Source: Amycolatopsis sp. FDAARGOS 1241 (GTDB lineage Bacteria; Actinomycetota; Actinomycetes; Mycobacteriales; Pseudonocardiaceae). From it: a stretch of 64,000 nucleotides of DNA. The DNA lies in NCBI RefSeq assembly GCF_016889705.1, contig NZ_CP069526.1, positions 3,844,001 through 3,908,000 on the forward strand. The letters are read 5' to 3'. Position numbers and translations under genes: made by a program. Numbering within the stretch: position 1 is the stretch's first letter; every line of letters starts with the position of its first letter. Shown one piece after another: positions 54,618-63,776 of this stretch. The notes beneath the pieces were generated by a model. That model was given only the letters and a program-made list of their open reading frames with translations, was not told the DNA's origin and did no database searches.

Positions 54618-56084
54618 GTGCTGGACCATTCGCGTGCACCCGTCCTGGAGGCTGTCCACCGCTACCGGGCAGACGGTTACCTGAGTTTCCTGCCCCCGGG
54701 CCACAAGCAGGGCCGGGGCGTCGATCCGCGCGTTGCCGAAGTCGTCGGCCGCGACGTGTTCGCCTCGGACGTCATCCTGATGAACGGCATCGACGACCGG
54801 GCCATGAGCCGAGGCGTGCTCGCGCGTGCCGAGGACCTCATGGCCGACGCCGTCGGCGCCAGCCGCGCGTTCTTCTCGACGTGCGGCAGCTCCCTGTCGG
54901 TCAAATCGGCGATGCTGTCGGTGGCCGGGCCGGGGGAGAAGCTGCTCTTGTCGCGCAACGCCCACAAGTCCGTGGTCGCCGGTGTGATCATCAGCGGGGT
55001 CGAGCCGGTGTGGGTGCACCCGCGCTGGGACGGTCGTCTGCACCTGGCGCACCCGCCGGGACCGGACGCCGTCGAGGCGAACCTCGAACTTCACCCCGAC
55101 GCCAAGGGCATGCTGCTGATCACGCCCACCGACTACGGCACCTGCGGCGCGATCCGGGAGACCGCGCGGTTGTGCCACGCGCGCGGCCTGCCCCTGATCG
55201 TCGACGAGGCGTGGGGCGCTCACCTGCCGTTCCACCCGGACTTGCCGACGTGGGCGATGAACGCGGAGGCCGACCTGTGCGTGACGAGCGTGCACAAAAT
55301 GGGCAACGGGCTCGAACAGGGCTCGGTGTTTCACCTGCAGGGCGACCGCGTTGATCCCGAGGTGCTCGCCGCGCGCGCCGATCTGCTGGGTACGACCAGC
55401 CCTTCGTCGCTGATTTTCGCGGGCCTCGACGGGTGGCGCCGGCAAATGGTGGAGCACGGCCGCGAACTTCTCGACCGCGCGATCGAGCTCGCGAAGGCGA
55501 CGCGCGCCGATCTGTCCGCCATCCCGGGGATCAAGGTCATGGAGCGGCCTGACTTCGTCGGGCCCGGCCTCGCCGATGATCAGGACCCGCTGAAGATCGT
55601 GCTCGACCTCGCCGAGCTCGGCCGCTCCGGCTACGACGTCAACAACTGGCTGCGCGACGAACACCGCGTCGACCTCGGGCTGTCGGACCACCGGCGGGTG
55701 ACCGCGCAGCTCACGGTCGCCGACGACGAGGAGACCGCGAGCCGGCTCGTCGCCGCGATCCGGTCGCTCGCCGAGCGCGCGGACGAGCTGCCTGCGGCCA
55801 AGCCCATCGACCTGCCCGGCCCCGGCGAACTCGAGCTGGAACAGGCCCTGCTGCCGCGCGACGCGTTTTTCGGACCCACCGAGGACGTCGAACCCGGCCA
55901 GGCCGTAGGCCGGATCGCGGCCGAGATGATCAGCCCGTACCCGCCGGGCGTCCCCGCCGTGCTGCCCGGCGAGCGCATCACCCGGACCGTGCTCGACTAC
56001 CTGCTCAGCGGCCTGGACGCGGGCATGTACGTGCCGGACCCGGCCGACGTGCGCCTGCGCACGCTGCGCGTCGTCGCCTCCTGA
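54618..56084 (+). CDS. Ornithine/lysine/arginine decarboxylase-type PLP enzyme
   Basis: A 488-residue fold-type I PLP enzyme with the Orn/Lys/Arg decarboxylase major domain (about 5-370) and C-terminal domain (about 385-485). The Schiff-base lysine is K227 in SVHKMGNGLEQG. FLPPGHKQGRG, FFSTCGSSLSVKSAML and PTDYGTCGAIRE are family motifs, and IVDEAWGAHL carries the pyridine-N aspartate. The length matches the short gram-positive type without the N-terminal wing domain. It makes a polyamine precursor from a basic amino acid; which one is not clear. Confidence 0.9.
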   Translation: MLDHSRAPVLEAVHRYRADGYLSFLPPGHKQGRGVDPRVAEVVGRDVFASDVILMNGIDDRAMSRGVLARAEDLMADAVGASRAFFSTCGSSLSVKSAMLSVAGPGEKLLLSRNAHKSVVAGVIISGVEPVWVHPRWDGRLHLAHPPGPDAVEANLELHPDAKGMLLITPTDYGTCGAIRETARLCHARGLPLIVDEAWGAHLPFHPDLPTWAMNAEADLCVTSVHKMGNGLEQGSVFHLQGDRVDPEVLAARADLLGTTSPSSLIFAGLDGWRRQMVEHGRELLDRAIELAKATRADLSAIPGIKVMERPDFVGPGLADDQDPLKIVLDLAELGRSGYDVNNWLRDEHRVDLGLSDHRRVTAQLTVADDEETASRLVAAIRSLAERADELPAAKPIDLPGPGELELEQALLPRDAFFGPTEDVEPGQAVGRIAAEMISPYPPGVPAVLPGERITRTVLDYLLSGLDAGMYVPDPADVRLRTLRVVAS

Positions 56085-56148
56085 TCGGCGTTTGCCCCGC
56101 CGCGCCGTGGGTATTCACCGCTGTGATCCACGGCGGACGGGAGGTCGG

Positions 56149-58551
56149 GTGGCGCAGCGGGACGGGATCGGCGAGCCCTGGGGCACGAGGACGCCGTACG
56201 GGCGGGGTGAGCGGTGGCCGGCGCGGGTGGACAGTCACCTCGCCGAGGGGGTACGCCCGGAAGATGTCGAGGGTTGGGCGCGCAGCGCGGCGGTGCTGCA
56301 TTCCAACGGCGACGGTCTCGACCTGGCGGTCGCCGGCGGGCGGATCGCCGGGGTGCGCGGCCGGGCCGACGACCGCGTCAACCGCGGGCGGCTGGATCCC
56401 AAGGACCTCTTCGGGTGGCAGGCCAACTCGGCGCCGGACCGGCTGACGGTCCCGTTGGTGCGCCGGCACGGTGAGCTGGCCGAGGCGAGCTGGGACGAAG
56501 CCATGGACCTCGTCGTCCGCCGCAGCAAGGAGCTGCTCGACGAGCAAGGGCCTGGTGCGCTGGGCTTCTACACCAGCGGCCAGCTGTTCGCCGAGGAGTA
56601 CTACACAGTGGCCGCGGTCGCGCGCGGTGGCCTCGGGACGAACCACCTGGACGGCAACACCCGCCTGTGCACGGCAACGGCCGCGGCGGCGCTCAAGGAA
56701 ACGTTCGGGTGTGACGGGCAGCCCGCGTCCTACACCGATGTCGACCACGCCGACGTCATCGCGCTCTTCGGCCACAACGTCGCCGAAACACAAGCGGTGC
56801 TCTGGGAACGGATCCTCGACCGGCTGGCCGGCTCCGAGCCCCCGAAACTGCTGTGCGTGGACCCGCGCGCCACGCCGGTCGCTCGCGCCGCGACCCTGCA
56901 CCTCGCCCCCCTGCCCGGCACCAACGTGGCGTTGATGAACGGGCTGCTGCACGAGATCATCGAACACGGCTGGGTCGACCGCGATTACGTGGACCGTCAC
57001 ACGGTCGGGTACGACGAGCTCGCGGCGACGGTCGCGGACTACCCGCCCGAGCGCGTCGCGGAGGTCTGCGGGCTCGACGCGGCGGAGATCCGCGAAGCCG
57101 CGCGGCTGCTCGGCACGGCGGAGGCACTGCTGTGCACCGTGCTGCAGGGCTTCTACCAGTCCCACCAGGCCACGGCCGCCGCCGTGCAAGTCAACAACGT
57201 CGTGCTGCTGCGGGGGATGCTCGGCAAACCCGGCGCCGGCGTGCTGCAGATGAACGGGCAGCCCACCGCGGAGAACACGCGCGAGTGCGGCGCCGACGGT
57301 GACCTGACCGGATTCCGCAACTGGGCCAACGACGAACACGTGCGCGAGCTGGCCGAACTCTGGCGCGTCGACGTGAGCCGGATCCCGCACTACGGGCCGC
57401 CGACCCACCTCATGCAGATGCTGCGCTACGCCGAGAACGGCAGCCTGCGTTTCCTGTGGGTATCGGCCACCAACCCGGCCGTGTCCCTGCCCGACCTGCA
57501 CCGCATCCGCTCGATCCTGGCGCAGGACCGGCTGTTTCTCGTGGTGCAGGACGCGTTCCGCACCGAGACCGCCGAGCTCGCCGACGTCGTGCTCCCGGCG
57601 GCGATCTGGGGGGAGAAGACCGGCACGTTCACCAACGCTGACCGCACGGTGCACCTGTCGGAGAAGGCCGTCGACCCGCCGGGGCAGGCGCGGGCCGACC
57701 TCGACATCTTCCTGGACTACGCGCGGCGGATGGACTTCCGCGACCGGGACGGCGAGCCGTTCCCGGCGTGGACCGACGCCGAGTCGGCATTCGAGGCCTG
57801 GCAACGGGCGTCGGCCGGCCGCCCGTGCGACTACAGCGGGCTGAGCTACCGGAAGTTGTGCGAGGTGAGCGGGATCCAGTGGCCGTGCACCGACGAGCAC
57901 CCCGACGGCACCGAGCGGCTCTACACCGACGGGAAGTTCTTCGCCCACCCCGACTACTGCGAAAGCTACGGGCGTGACCTGGTCACCGGCGCGCCCACGG
58001 AACCGGTCGAGTACCGGGCGATGAACCCCGAGGGCAAGGCGATGCTCAAGGCCGCCGGGTACTTCCAACCCCACGAGACACCGGACACCGAGCGTCCGTT
58101 CTTCCTGATCACCGGCCGCACCCTCCACCACTTCCACACCCGCACGAAAACCGGGCGCGCGCCGCAGCTGGATGCGGCGGCGCCGGAGGTGTGGCTGGAG
58201 GTGTCCGAAGCGGACGCCGCCGCGGCGGGGCTGTCCGAAGGGGACCTCGCGGAGGTGTCGACGCCGCGCGGCGCGGTGCGCGCCCACGTCCGGGTCGGGG
58301 GGATCCGCGACGGGGTGCTGTTCCTGCCGTTCCACTACGGCTACTGGGACGTCGACCACGCCGCAGGTAAGGACGGTGACCGGGCGGCGAACGAGCTGAC
58401 GTTCACCGACTGGGACCCCGTGTCCAAGCAACCGTTGTTCAAAACCGCCGCCGCCGCATTGCGCAAGGTCGGGGAGGACAAGCCGGCGGCCGCGATCGCG
58501 CCGGCACACACGACGGTCCACGAGGACCCCGCCGGGGAGGCCGCCCGATGA
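56149..58551 (+). CDS. Molybdopterin oxidoreductase lacking N-terminal Fe-S cysteines
   Basis: An 800-residue member of the DMSO-reductase superfamily. At about residues 45-60, where relatives have a Cys-rich [4Fe-4S] motif, this protein has SAAVLHSNGDGLDLAV with no cysteine. The rest is complete: GFYTSGQLFAEEYY, LDGNTRLCTATAA (its Cys probably binds Mo), LLCVDPRATP, WGEKTGTFTNADRTVHLSEKA, and the C-terminal cofactor domain FFLITGRTLHHFHTRTKTGR. Electron transfer must differ from formate dehydrogenase or assimilatory nitrate reductase. GTG 56149 was chosen (GGGAGG at 5 nt). Its stop overlaps the next ATG. Confidence 0.88.
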   Translation: MAQRDGIGEPWGTRTPYGRGERWPARVDSHLAEGVRPEDVEGWARSAAVLHSNGDGLDLAVAGGRIAGVRGRADDRVNRGRLDPKDLFGWQANSAPDRLTVPLVRRHGELAEASWDEAMDLVVRRSKELLDEQGPGALGFYTSGQLFAEEYYTVAAVARGGLGTNHLDGNTRLCTATAAAALKETFGCDGQPASYTDVDHADVIALFGHNVAETQAVLWERILDRLAGSEPPKLLCVDPRATPVARAATLHLAPLPGTNVALMNGLLHEIIEHGWVDRDYVDRHTVGYDELAATVADYPPERVAEVCGLDAAEIREAARLLGTAEALLCTVLQGFYQSHQATAAAVQVNNVVLLRGMLGKPGAGVLQMNGQPTAENTRECGADGDLTGFRNWANDEHVRELAELWRVDVSRIPHYGPPTHLMQMLRYAENGSLRFLWVSATNPAVSLPDLHRIRSILAQDRLFLVVQDAFRTETAELADVVLPAAIWGEKTGTFTNADRTVHLSEKAVDPPGQARADLDIFLDYARRMDFRDRDGEPFPAWTDAESAFEAWQRASAGRPCDYSGLSYRKLCEVSGIQWPCTDEHPDGTERLYTDGKFFAHPDYCESYGRDLVTGAPTEPVEYRAMNPEGKAMLKAAGYFQPHETPDTERPFFLITGRTLHHFHTRTKTGRAPQLDAAAPEVWLEVSEADAAAAGLSEGDLAEVSTPRGAVRAHVRVGGIRDGVLFLPFHYGYWDVDHAAGKDGDRAANELTFTDWDPVSKQPLFKTAAAALRKVGEDKPAAAIAPAHTTVHEDPAGEAAR

Positions 58552-59027
58552 AGCTGGGCCTGGCACTGCGTGAACTGCACCGCGCCGAAAAGGCGCTGGC
58601 GCGCGACCTGCGCAAAACTGCCGACCGGCACGTCGTCGAGCACGAGGTGCACCACGTCGGCCGGGACCTGGCCGGCTGGTCGGCGGCGCACGTGCGGGAA
58701 ATCGCGCGGTGCGGCCGGGCCTACGGGCTCCGGCTCGACGAAGACGTGCCCGGCTCGGGTCCGCTGGCCCCGGTGCGCTCGGCGCTGGCCGAACTGAGCG
58801 CGGGCCGGCCGGAGCCAGGGCTGCTGCTGCTCGCCGACCTGCGCCGGCTGCACCGCAAGGCCGCCGGCGTCTCCCTCGACTGGGAACTGCTCGCGCAAGG
58901 TGCGCAGGCGGCGAAGGATACCGAGTTGCTCGACCTGGCGAGCCGCTGCCACCCGCAGACGCTGCGCCAGCTGAAGTGGACCAACGCGATGCTGAAGATC
59001 CTCTCGCCGCAGATCCTCACGAGCTGA
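58548..59027 (+). CDS. Small helical His-rich protein coupled to Mo-oxidoreductase
   Basis: A 159-residue all-helical protein I cannot name. Its first 60 residues hold several possible metal ligands: ELHRAEKALARDL, HVVEHEVHHVGRDL, SAAHVREIARCG. That spacing is reminiscent of ferritin-like or hemerythrin-like bundles. A later helix (LLLLADLRRLHRKAAGVSLDWELL) adds another His. The ATG overlaps the Mo-enzyme stop (ATGA), implying matched expression, so it may be an accessory or electron-transfer subunit. Confidence 0.7.
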   Translation: MKLGLALRELHRAEKALARDLRKTADRHVVEHEVHHVGRDLAGWSAAHVREIARCGRAYGLRLDEDVPGSGPLAPVRSALAELSAGRPEPGLLLLADLRRLHRKAAGVSLDWELLAQGAQAAKDTELLDLASRCHPQTLRQLKWTNAMLKILSPQILTS

Positions 59028-59090
59028 ACCGGTTGGGGCGCCGGTCGCGGGGTACCCGGGGCGCGCCGCACGGCTGACCGAAGGAGGCTC

Positions 59091-59657
59091 ATGACCACCA
59101 CGAAACGCGAAACGGACCTGATCTCGGTGATCGTCGACGACCACCGCGCAGTGGAAGGCGTGTTCACCGAACTGGAGTCGGGCACGGGCGATGCGCAGCG
59201 GCGCAAGGACCTGGTGGATCACGTGATCGCCGAACTGGTGCGCCACTCCGTCGCGGAGGAGCAGCACATGTACCCGGCCGCACGCAAGCACCTCGAGGGC
59301 GGCGACGAGCTCGCCGACCACGAGATCGAGGAGCACTCGGAAGCCGAGAAGGTGATGAAGCAGCTCGAGCGGCTCGACCCGGGCGACGACGGCTTCGAGT
59401 CGCTGCTGGCGAACCTGATGACGGACATCCGCCACCACATCGAGGACGAGGAGCAGGACCTGCTCCCCAAGCTGCGCGCCGCGTGTCCACCCGAGGAACT
59501 GCGTGACCTCGGGGAAAAGGTGCTGGCCGCGAAGGAGAAGGCGCCCACGCGCCCGCACCCGGGCGCACCGGACCGTCCGCCGGTCAACCTCGTGCTCGAC
59601 CGCGGGGCCGCGTTCGTCGACAAGATCCGCGACACGCTGTCCGGGCGGCACACGTAA
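59091..59657 (+). CDS. Hemerythrin domain protein
   Basis: A 188-residue HHE cation-binding protein. Iron ligands are visible in order: DDHRAVEGVF, RHSVAEEQHMYP, DHEIEEHSEAEK and RHHIEDEEQDLLPKL. These form a non-haem di-iron site that can bind O2, NO or peroxide. A C-terminal extension (about 145-188) is proline-rich. It lies 63 bp after the helical protein with an AAGGAGG site, and is followed by a strong terminator, so Mo-oxidoreductase, helical protein and hemerythrin form one unit. Confidence 0.92.
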   Translation: MTTTKRETDLISVIVDDHRAVEGVFTELESGTGDAQRRKDLVDHVIAELVRHSVAEEQHMYPAARKHLEGGDELADHEIEEHSEAEKVMKQLERLDPGDDGFESLLANLMTDIRHHIEDEEQDLLPKLRAACPPEELRDLGEKVLAAKEKAPTRPHPGAPDRPPVNLVLDRGAAFVDKIRDTLSGRHT

Positions 59658-59705
59658 GTCCCGCCTGAACTCCCGCGCCTGGATTCCCGCGCCTGAAACT
59701 CCCGG

Positions 59706-59739
59706 AGTGCCCCGGCCGCCCTGCAGCGGCCGGGGCACT
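59706..59739 (+). terminator. Terminator after hemerythrin, perfect 14-bp stem
   Basis: AGTGCCCCGGCCGC (59706-59719) pairs perfectly with 59726-59739; 6-nt loop. Confidence 0.8.
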
Positions 59740-59759
59740 TCTGTGCTCGGCGCTAATGC

Positions 59760-60229
59760 GCGGTCGGCGGCCGCGAGGCCGGCTCCGTCGGATGTGGACG
59801 GCGGGTGTGGATGTGGGGCGGCCGCAGGTGGCGCCGCACGGGCCGCTGCGCCGAACGGTCGATTTGCGTGCTGCGCCCGGACCACGGCAATTCTGCACCG
59901 TTTGCCGACCATTTCTCGTGTCGATCTTGAATGGATCGTTCATTGCTGCGCGCACTTTTCTCGATCATTCGGCAGGTCGGGTGCCCCTTTTTGAGGAAAG
60001 CTACTGGCCGGTATCAGGCGCGTTGATCTTCGGAACCGCTTCCGTGAATGGGTCTTCTTTCGGCCGGACAACCAGGAAATCGGTTTTCATCGATCTCGTG
60101 TTTTCGGGCCGATCGATACGGGTAGCTGAACTGAGTGACGCAGCCACATTCCTGTTCGCCTTGTTTTCGGGGGCAGCGTGCGGGTTGTGCATGTGGAACT
60201 CGCTACCGCAAGAGTCAGGAGGAGCGGCA
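59760..60229 (+). promoter_or_regulatory. AT-richer leader with sigma-B-type promoter for gvp cluster
   Basis: From about 59880 to 60215 the composition is visibly AT-richer than anywhere else in the window, with T-runs and relaxed codon positions. It contains GTTT (60100-60103), 16 bp, GGGTAG (60120-60125), which fits the actinobacterial stress sigma (SigB/SigF group) consensus. The predicted start near 60133 leaves a leader of about 97 nt before gvpY. I find no supported gene in this stretch. Confidence 0.55.
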
Positions 60230-60883
60230 ATGAAGGCAGGAACGCGGATGGCGCTCGGCGTCGCGGCCGGCTATCTGCTGGGGCGTACCAAAAAGGGGCG
60301 TCTGGCGTTGATGATCGCGGCCGCCGGGGCGACCGGGAAGGCCGGGGTGTCCCCGACGAAACTCGTCCAAAGTGGTCTGAAGCAGCTGAGTTCGTCGGCG
60401 GAGGTCGGCCAGCTGACCTCGCTGGCGCGCGACGAGTTGCTGAGCGCGGCCAAGTCGGCCGCGGTGACGGCGGCGAGCGGGAAGATCGAATCGCTGAGCG
60501 AACGCCTCCAGGACGGCAGTGCGCTCACTCGCGGCAAGAAGTCCCGCGGCAAAGCCGAGGACGATACCGAGGAAGAGCGCGACGAGCACGATGAGCGCGA
60601 CGAGCAAGAAGACGAAGCCGAAGACGAAGCCGCCGACGAGGAGCAGGACGAGAGCCAGGACGAGGACCAGGAGCAGGACGAGTCCGAGCCCGAGCCCGAG
60701 CCCGAGAAGCCCAAGCGGCGACGCGCGGCGAGCCGCCGGACCGGTGACGAGGACGAAGGTTCCGAGCGTCCGGCGCGCCGGCGTCCGGCGAGCCGGCGCT
60801 CGTCGTCGTCCGAGGACGACGAGGGCTCTGGTAGCACGCGCACGGCCACCCGGCGCTCGCCCGTGCGGCGGGCCAGGAGGTGA
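60230..60883 (+). CDS. gvpY: Gas vesicle accessory protein, GvpY-like
   Basis: A 217-residue protein beginning with a short hydrophobic segment (RMALGVAAGYLLGRTKKGR) and an Ala/Ser/Leu helical region to about residue 100. From about 105 to 163 it is an almost pure Glu/Asp/Gln/Ser tract, and the remainder alternates acidic patches with Arg-rich ones (PARRRPASRRSS, RRSPVRRARR). Its place directly before a GvpZ-like gene equals gvpY in Streptomyces clusters; that order, not sequence similarity seen here, is the main basis for the name. ATG 60230 has a perfect AGGAGGA site. An in-frame open extension upstream is rejected. Confidence 0.65.
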   Translation: MKAGTRMALGVAAGYLLGRTKKGRLALMIAAAGATGKAGVSPTKLVQSGLKQLSSSAEVGQLTSLARDELLSAAKSAAVTAASGKIESLSERLQDGSALTRGKKSRGKAEDDTEEERDEHDERDEQEDEAEDEAADEEQDESQDEDQEQDESEPEPEPEKPKRRRAASRRTGDEDEGSERPARRRPASRRSSSSEDDEGSGSTRTATRRSPVRRARR

Positions 60884-60888
60884 ACGCA

Positions 60889-62007
60889 GTGGTCACGAAG
60901 ACCCTGAAGAAGACCACGGACAAAGTGACCGACACGGCCGGCAAAGCGACCGGCGCCGCCACCGGTGCGGCGACCGGCGCAGTGTCGAAGGCCACCGGCG
61001 ACACCAGCGTGCTGACCGACGCGCTGAAGGGGCTGGGCCAGGCGGCGGTGAACCGCGCGACGACTTCGCTGACGAAGCGAATCTCATCCACGGCCGGTCG
61101 CCTCACCGACTTCGCCGAAGGCGGCGGTGGGGGCCTGCTGGAGGCCGCCACCGGCGGCAAGCCCGGCGTCAAGGGCAAGGCGATGATGGGTGCGGTCAAG
61201 GGTGGCCTGTCCGGGATCGCGCAGAAGGTCAAGGACGCGTTCACCGGTGGGGGCGGCGGTGGCCGGGGCGACAAGATCAAACTCACGAACATCGTCGAGG
61301 AGATCGACATCGGCGCGCCCATCGACCTCGTGTACGACCAGTGGACCCGGTTCACCGAGTTCCCGTCGTTCATGAAGAAGGTGAAGAACGTCGAGCAGGT
61401 CAGTGACGAGAAGACCGAGTGGAAGGCGCAGGTCTTCTGGTCGCACCGCAGCTGGGAGGCCACGACCCTCGAACAGGTGCCCTACGAGCGGATCGTGTGG
61501 CGCTCGAAGGCGCAGAAGGGCCACGTCGACGGCGCGGTGACCTTCCACGAGCTGACTCCGGACCTCACGAAGGTCGTGCTCGTGCTCGCGTACCACCCGC
61601 AAGGCATGTTCGAACGCACCGGCAACATCTGGCGGGCCCAGGGCCGCCGTGTGCGGCTGGAGCTCAAGCACTTCCGCCGCCACGTGATGACCGAGGCCCT
61701 GCTCCACCCCGACGAGGTCGAGGGCTGGCACGGCGAGATCCACGACGGCCAGGTCGTCGAGCAGCAGGACGAGGACAGCGATCGCGACGAGAGCGCCGAC
61801 ACCGAGTCCGAACAGGAGCAAGACAGCGGCGCGGCCGGAGCCGAAGAAGACGAAGACGCCGAAGAGTCCGAAGAGGAGCCCGAGGAAACCGAAGACACCG
61901 ACGAGTCCGAAGACAGCGATGAACCCGAAGAGGCGGCCGAAGACGAGCGGCCGCGCCGCCGGCGCGCCCGCGCGGGAGCCGGCAGAAGTCGAGGAGGGAA
62001 CCGATGA
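60889..62007 (+). CDS. gvpZ: Gas vesicle-associated SRPBCC protein, GvpZ-like
   Basis: A 372-residue protein. Residues 1-120 are Ala/Gly/Thr/Lys-rich helix ([17 protein letters not shown]). A polyketide-cyclase/START-type SRPBCC domain occupies about 128-290 ([58 protein letters not shown]). The last 80 residues are acidic (about 291-350) and then basic ([17 protein letters not shown]). GTG 60889 is preferred over GTG 60880 because the latter lies inside the AGGAGG ribosome site. Its stop overlaps the gvpA start. Confidence 0.75.
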   Translation: MVTKTLKKTTDKVTDTAGKATGAATGAATGAVSKATGDTSVLTDALKGLGQAAVNRATTSLTKRISSTAGRLTDFAEGGGGGLLEAATGGKPGVKGKAMMGAVKGGLSGIAQKVKDAFTGGGGGGRGDKIKLTNIVEEIDIGAPIDLVYDQWTRFTEFPSFMKKVKNVEQVSDEKTEWKAQVFWSHRSWEATTLEQVPYERIVWRSKAQKGHVDGAVTFHELTPDLTKVVLVLAYHPQGMFERTGNIWRAQGRRVRLELKHFRRHVMTEALLHPDEVEGWHGEIHDGQVVEQQDEDSDRDESADTESEQEQDSGAAGAEEDEDAEESEEEPEETEDTDESEDSDEPEEAAEDERPRRRRARAGAGRSRGGNR

Positions 62008-62402
62008 CGACAGCTGTACAGCCGTCCGGAGGGGGCGGGGGTTTTGACCGGCCCAGTTCGAGCAGCCTCGCCGACGTGATCGACACGATCCTCGACAAGG
62101 GTCTCGTGATCGACGCGTACGTGCGGGTGTCCCTGGTGGGCATCGAGCTGCTGACCATCGACGCACGGGTCGTCGTGGCCAGTGTGGACACCTACCTGCG
62201 GTTCGCGGAGGCCGTGAACCGGCTGGACATCTCCGACACCGAGCAGAAGGGGCTGCCCGACCTGCTCGAGGACGTGACCTCCGGTGGCGCCAAGTCGAAG
62301 ACCAAGGGCGCGATCGAGGCGGCCGGCGACAAGCTGCGCGACATCCTGGGTGAGGACGAGGAAGAAGGCGAACCCGCGGGCCGGGGAAGAAAGGGGCGGT
62401 GA
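62004..62402 (+). CDS. gvpA: Gas vesicle structural protein GvpA
   Basis: A 132-residue protein whose core (about residues 18-76) is the gas-vesicle shell subunit: [55 protein letters not shown]. It builds the ribbed gas-permeable wall. The C-terminal extension (about 80-132) is longer than in cyanobacteria and ends in an acidic run then basic residues ([17 protein letters not shown]), as in actinobacterial GvpA. ATG overlaps the gvpZ stop. Confidence 0.92.
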   Translation: MTTAVQPSGGGGGFDRPSSSSLADVIDTILDKGLVIDAYVRVSLVGIELLTIDARVVVASVDTYLRFAEAVNRLDISDTEQKGLPDLLEDVTSGGAKSKTKGAIEAAGDKLRDILGEDEEEGEPAGRGRKGR

Positions 62403-62406
62403 GGCG

Positions 62407-63180
62407 ATGAGCACCGACACGAAGACCGACACCGACACCGCCGTGTACGTCTACGGGATCGTGCCCTCCGACGTCGAACTCGACGAGGACGTGCAGGGGG
62501 TGGGCGATCCGCCCGCGGCCGTCAAGACCGTCCGGAGCGGACCGATCGCGGCGCTGGTGAGCGAAATCCCACAGGATGCGCCACTGGGCCGTCCCGAGGA
62601 CCTCTCCGCACACGCCGGGCTGCTGGACGCGGCCGCCGCCGAACTGCCTGTACTGCCCCTGCGCTTCGGCGCCGTGGTCACGGACGAGCAGGCGATCGTC
62701 GACGAGCTCCTCGACGCGAACCGCGACGACTTCACCGCCGCACTCGAGCAGCTGGAGGGCAAGGCTGAGTTCATCGTCAAGGCGCGCTACGACGAGCGGG
62801 CCATCCTGCGAGAGGTCCTGTCGGACAGCGAGCAGCTGCAGCAGCTGGCCGAGGCGATCCGGGGCAAGCCCGAGGACGCCACCCGCAACGAGCGGATGGC
62901 CCTGGGTGAGCAGATCACCCAGGCGATCGAGGCTAAGCGTGCGGCCGACACCCAGCGCGTGGCCGACGCGCTCGCCGAGGTGGCCGTGGAAATGGCCCCG
63001 CGGCAGCCGACCCATGAGGAGGAGGCCGTGCACTTGGCCGTCCTGGCCGAAACCGGGCGGCAGGAGGAGCTGGAAGCCGTGCTGGACGAGCTCGCGACGG
63101 AGTGGGAAGGCCGCGTCGAGGTCCGCGTGCTCGGGCCGCTGGCGGCGTACGACTTCGTCGTGACGCGGGCACCGGAGTAG
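62407..63180 (+). CDS. gvpF: Gas vesicle protein GvpF/L family
   Basis: A 257-residue GvpF/GvpL protein: VYVYGIVPSDVEL at the N-terminus, LPVLPLRFGAVV in the first domain, and YDERAILREVLSDSEQL, MALGEQITQAIEAKRAADTQRV in the helical part, ending LGPLAAYDFV. GvpF binds GvpA and helps start shell assembly. It follows gvpA by 4 bp with a GGGGCGGTGAGG region upstream. Confidence 0.9.
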   Translation: MSTDTKTDTDTAVYVYGIVPSDVELDEDVQGVGDPPAAVKTVRSGPIAALVSEIPQDAPLGRPEDLSAHAGLLDAAAAELPVLPLRFGAVVTDEQAIVDELLDANRDDFTAALEQLEGKAEFIVKARYDERAILREVLSDSEQLQQLAEAIRGKPEDATRNERMALGEQITQAIEAKRAADTQRVADALAEVAVEMAPRQPTHEEEAVHLAVLAETGRQEELEAVLDELATEWEGRVEVRVLGPLAAYDFVVTRAPE

Positions 63181-63184
63181 CGCG

Positions 63185-63442
63185 ATGGGCCTGTTGTCGG
63201 GGATCGCCGGCCTGCCGCTCGCGCCGCTGCGCGGGGTACTCGCCCTGGGCGAGCTGATCCGGCGCCGGGTCGACGAGGAGATGCACGACCCGGCGTCCGT
63301 GCGGCGCGAGCTGGAAGCCGTGGAACGGGCGCGGGCGGACGGCGAGATCTCGGCCGAGGAAGAAGCCGAGGCGCAGCAACAGGTGCTGGATCGGCTGACC
63401 CGCGCCCGGCCGCCCGGCCCGTCCGACGAGAAGAGGAGGTGA
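63185..63442 (+). CDS. gvpG: Gas vesicle protein GvpG
   Basis: An 85-residue helical protein: LLSGIAGLPLAPLRGVLALGELI is the usual GvpG opening, then VDEEMHDPASVRRELEAVE and EAEAQQQVLDRL. An assembly factor working with GvpF. It starts 4 bp after gvpF. Confidence 0.9.
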   Translation: MGLLSGIAGLPLAPLRGVLALGELIRRRVDEEMHDPASVRRELEAVERARADGEISAEEEAEAQQQVLDRLTRARPPGPSDEKRR

Positions 63443-63448
63443 CGGCTG

Positions 63449-63775
63449 ATGGCCACGTCGAAGGGCGAGGGCCGCACGTCGTCGACCCGCAGTCGTGCGA
63501 AGGACGGCATGGTCGCCTCGACGGCGGCCGCCGCGGCGGTGCGGCAGCTGGACGAACTGATCACGAGCGAGCCGGTGGGCGTCACGTCCGTCGAGCCGAT
63601 CGAGGACGGCTGGGTCGTGGAGGTGGAGGTGATCGAAGAACACCGCATCCCGTCTTCGGCCGACTTGCTGGGGCTGTACGAAATCGAGCTGGACGATGAG
63701 GGTGACCTCCTCGCGTTCCGCCGGACGAAGCGGTACGCGCGCGGTAAGGCGGGTACCGGCTACGAGGGGAGCTGA
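63449..63775 (+). CDS. gvpO: Gas vesicle protein GvpO
   Basis: A 108-residue GvpO: a basic Ser/Arg-rich N-terminus, then VRQLDELITSEPVGVTSVEP, the hallmark DGWVVEVEVIEEHRIPSSAD and LLGLYEIELDDEGDL...RRTKRYARGK. Essential but poorly understood in studied clusters. ATG 63449 after GAGGAGG. Confidence 0.92.
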   Translation: MATSKGEGRTSSTRSRAKDGMVASTAAAAAVRQLDELITSEPVGVTSVEPIEDGWVVEVEVIEEHRIPSSADLLGLYEIELDDEGDLLAFRRTKRYARGKAGTGYEGS

Positions 63776-63776
63776 C

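Noticed and set aside
56005..58566. An 853-codon open frame opposite the molybdopterin oxidoreductase
   Set aside because: A complement shadow of a long high-GC gene; no recognisable motifs.
59756..60229. Open N-terminal extension of gvpY through the AT-rich leader
   Set aside because: It lacks coding-like third-position GC, contains the sigma-B-type promoter, and a perfect AGGAGGA site precedes ATG 60230.
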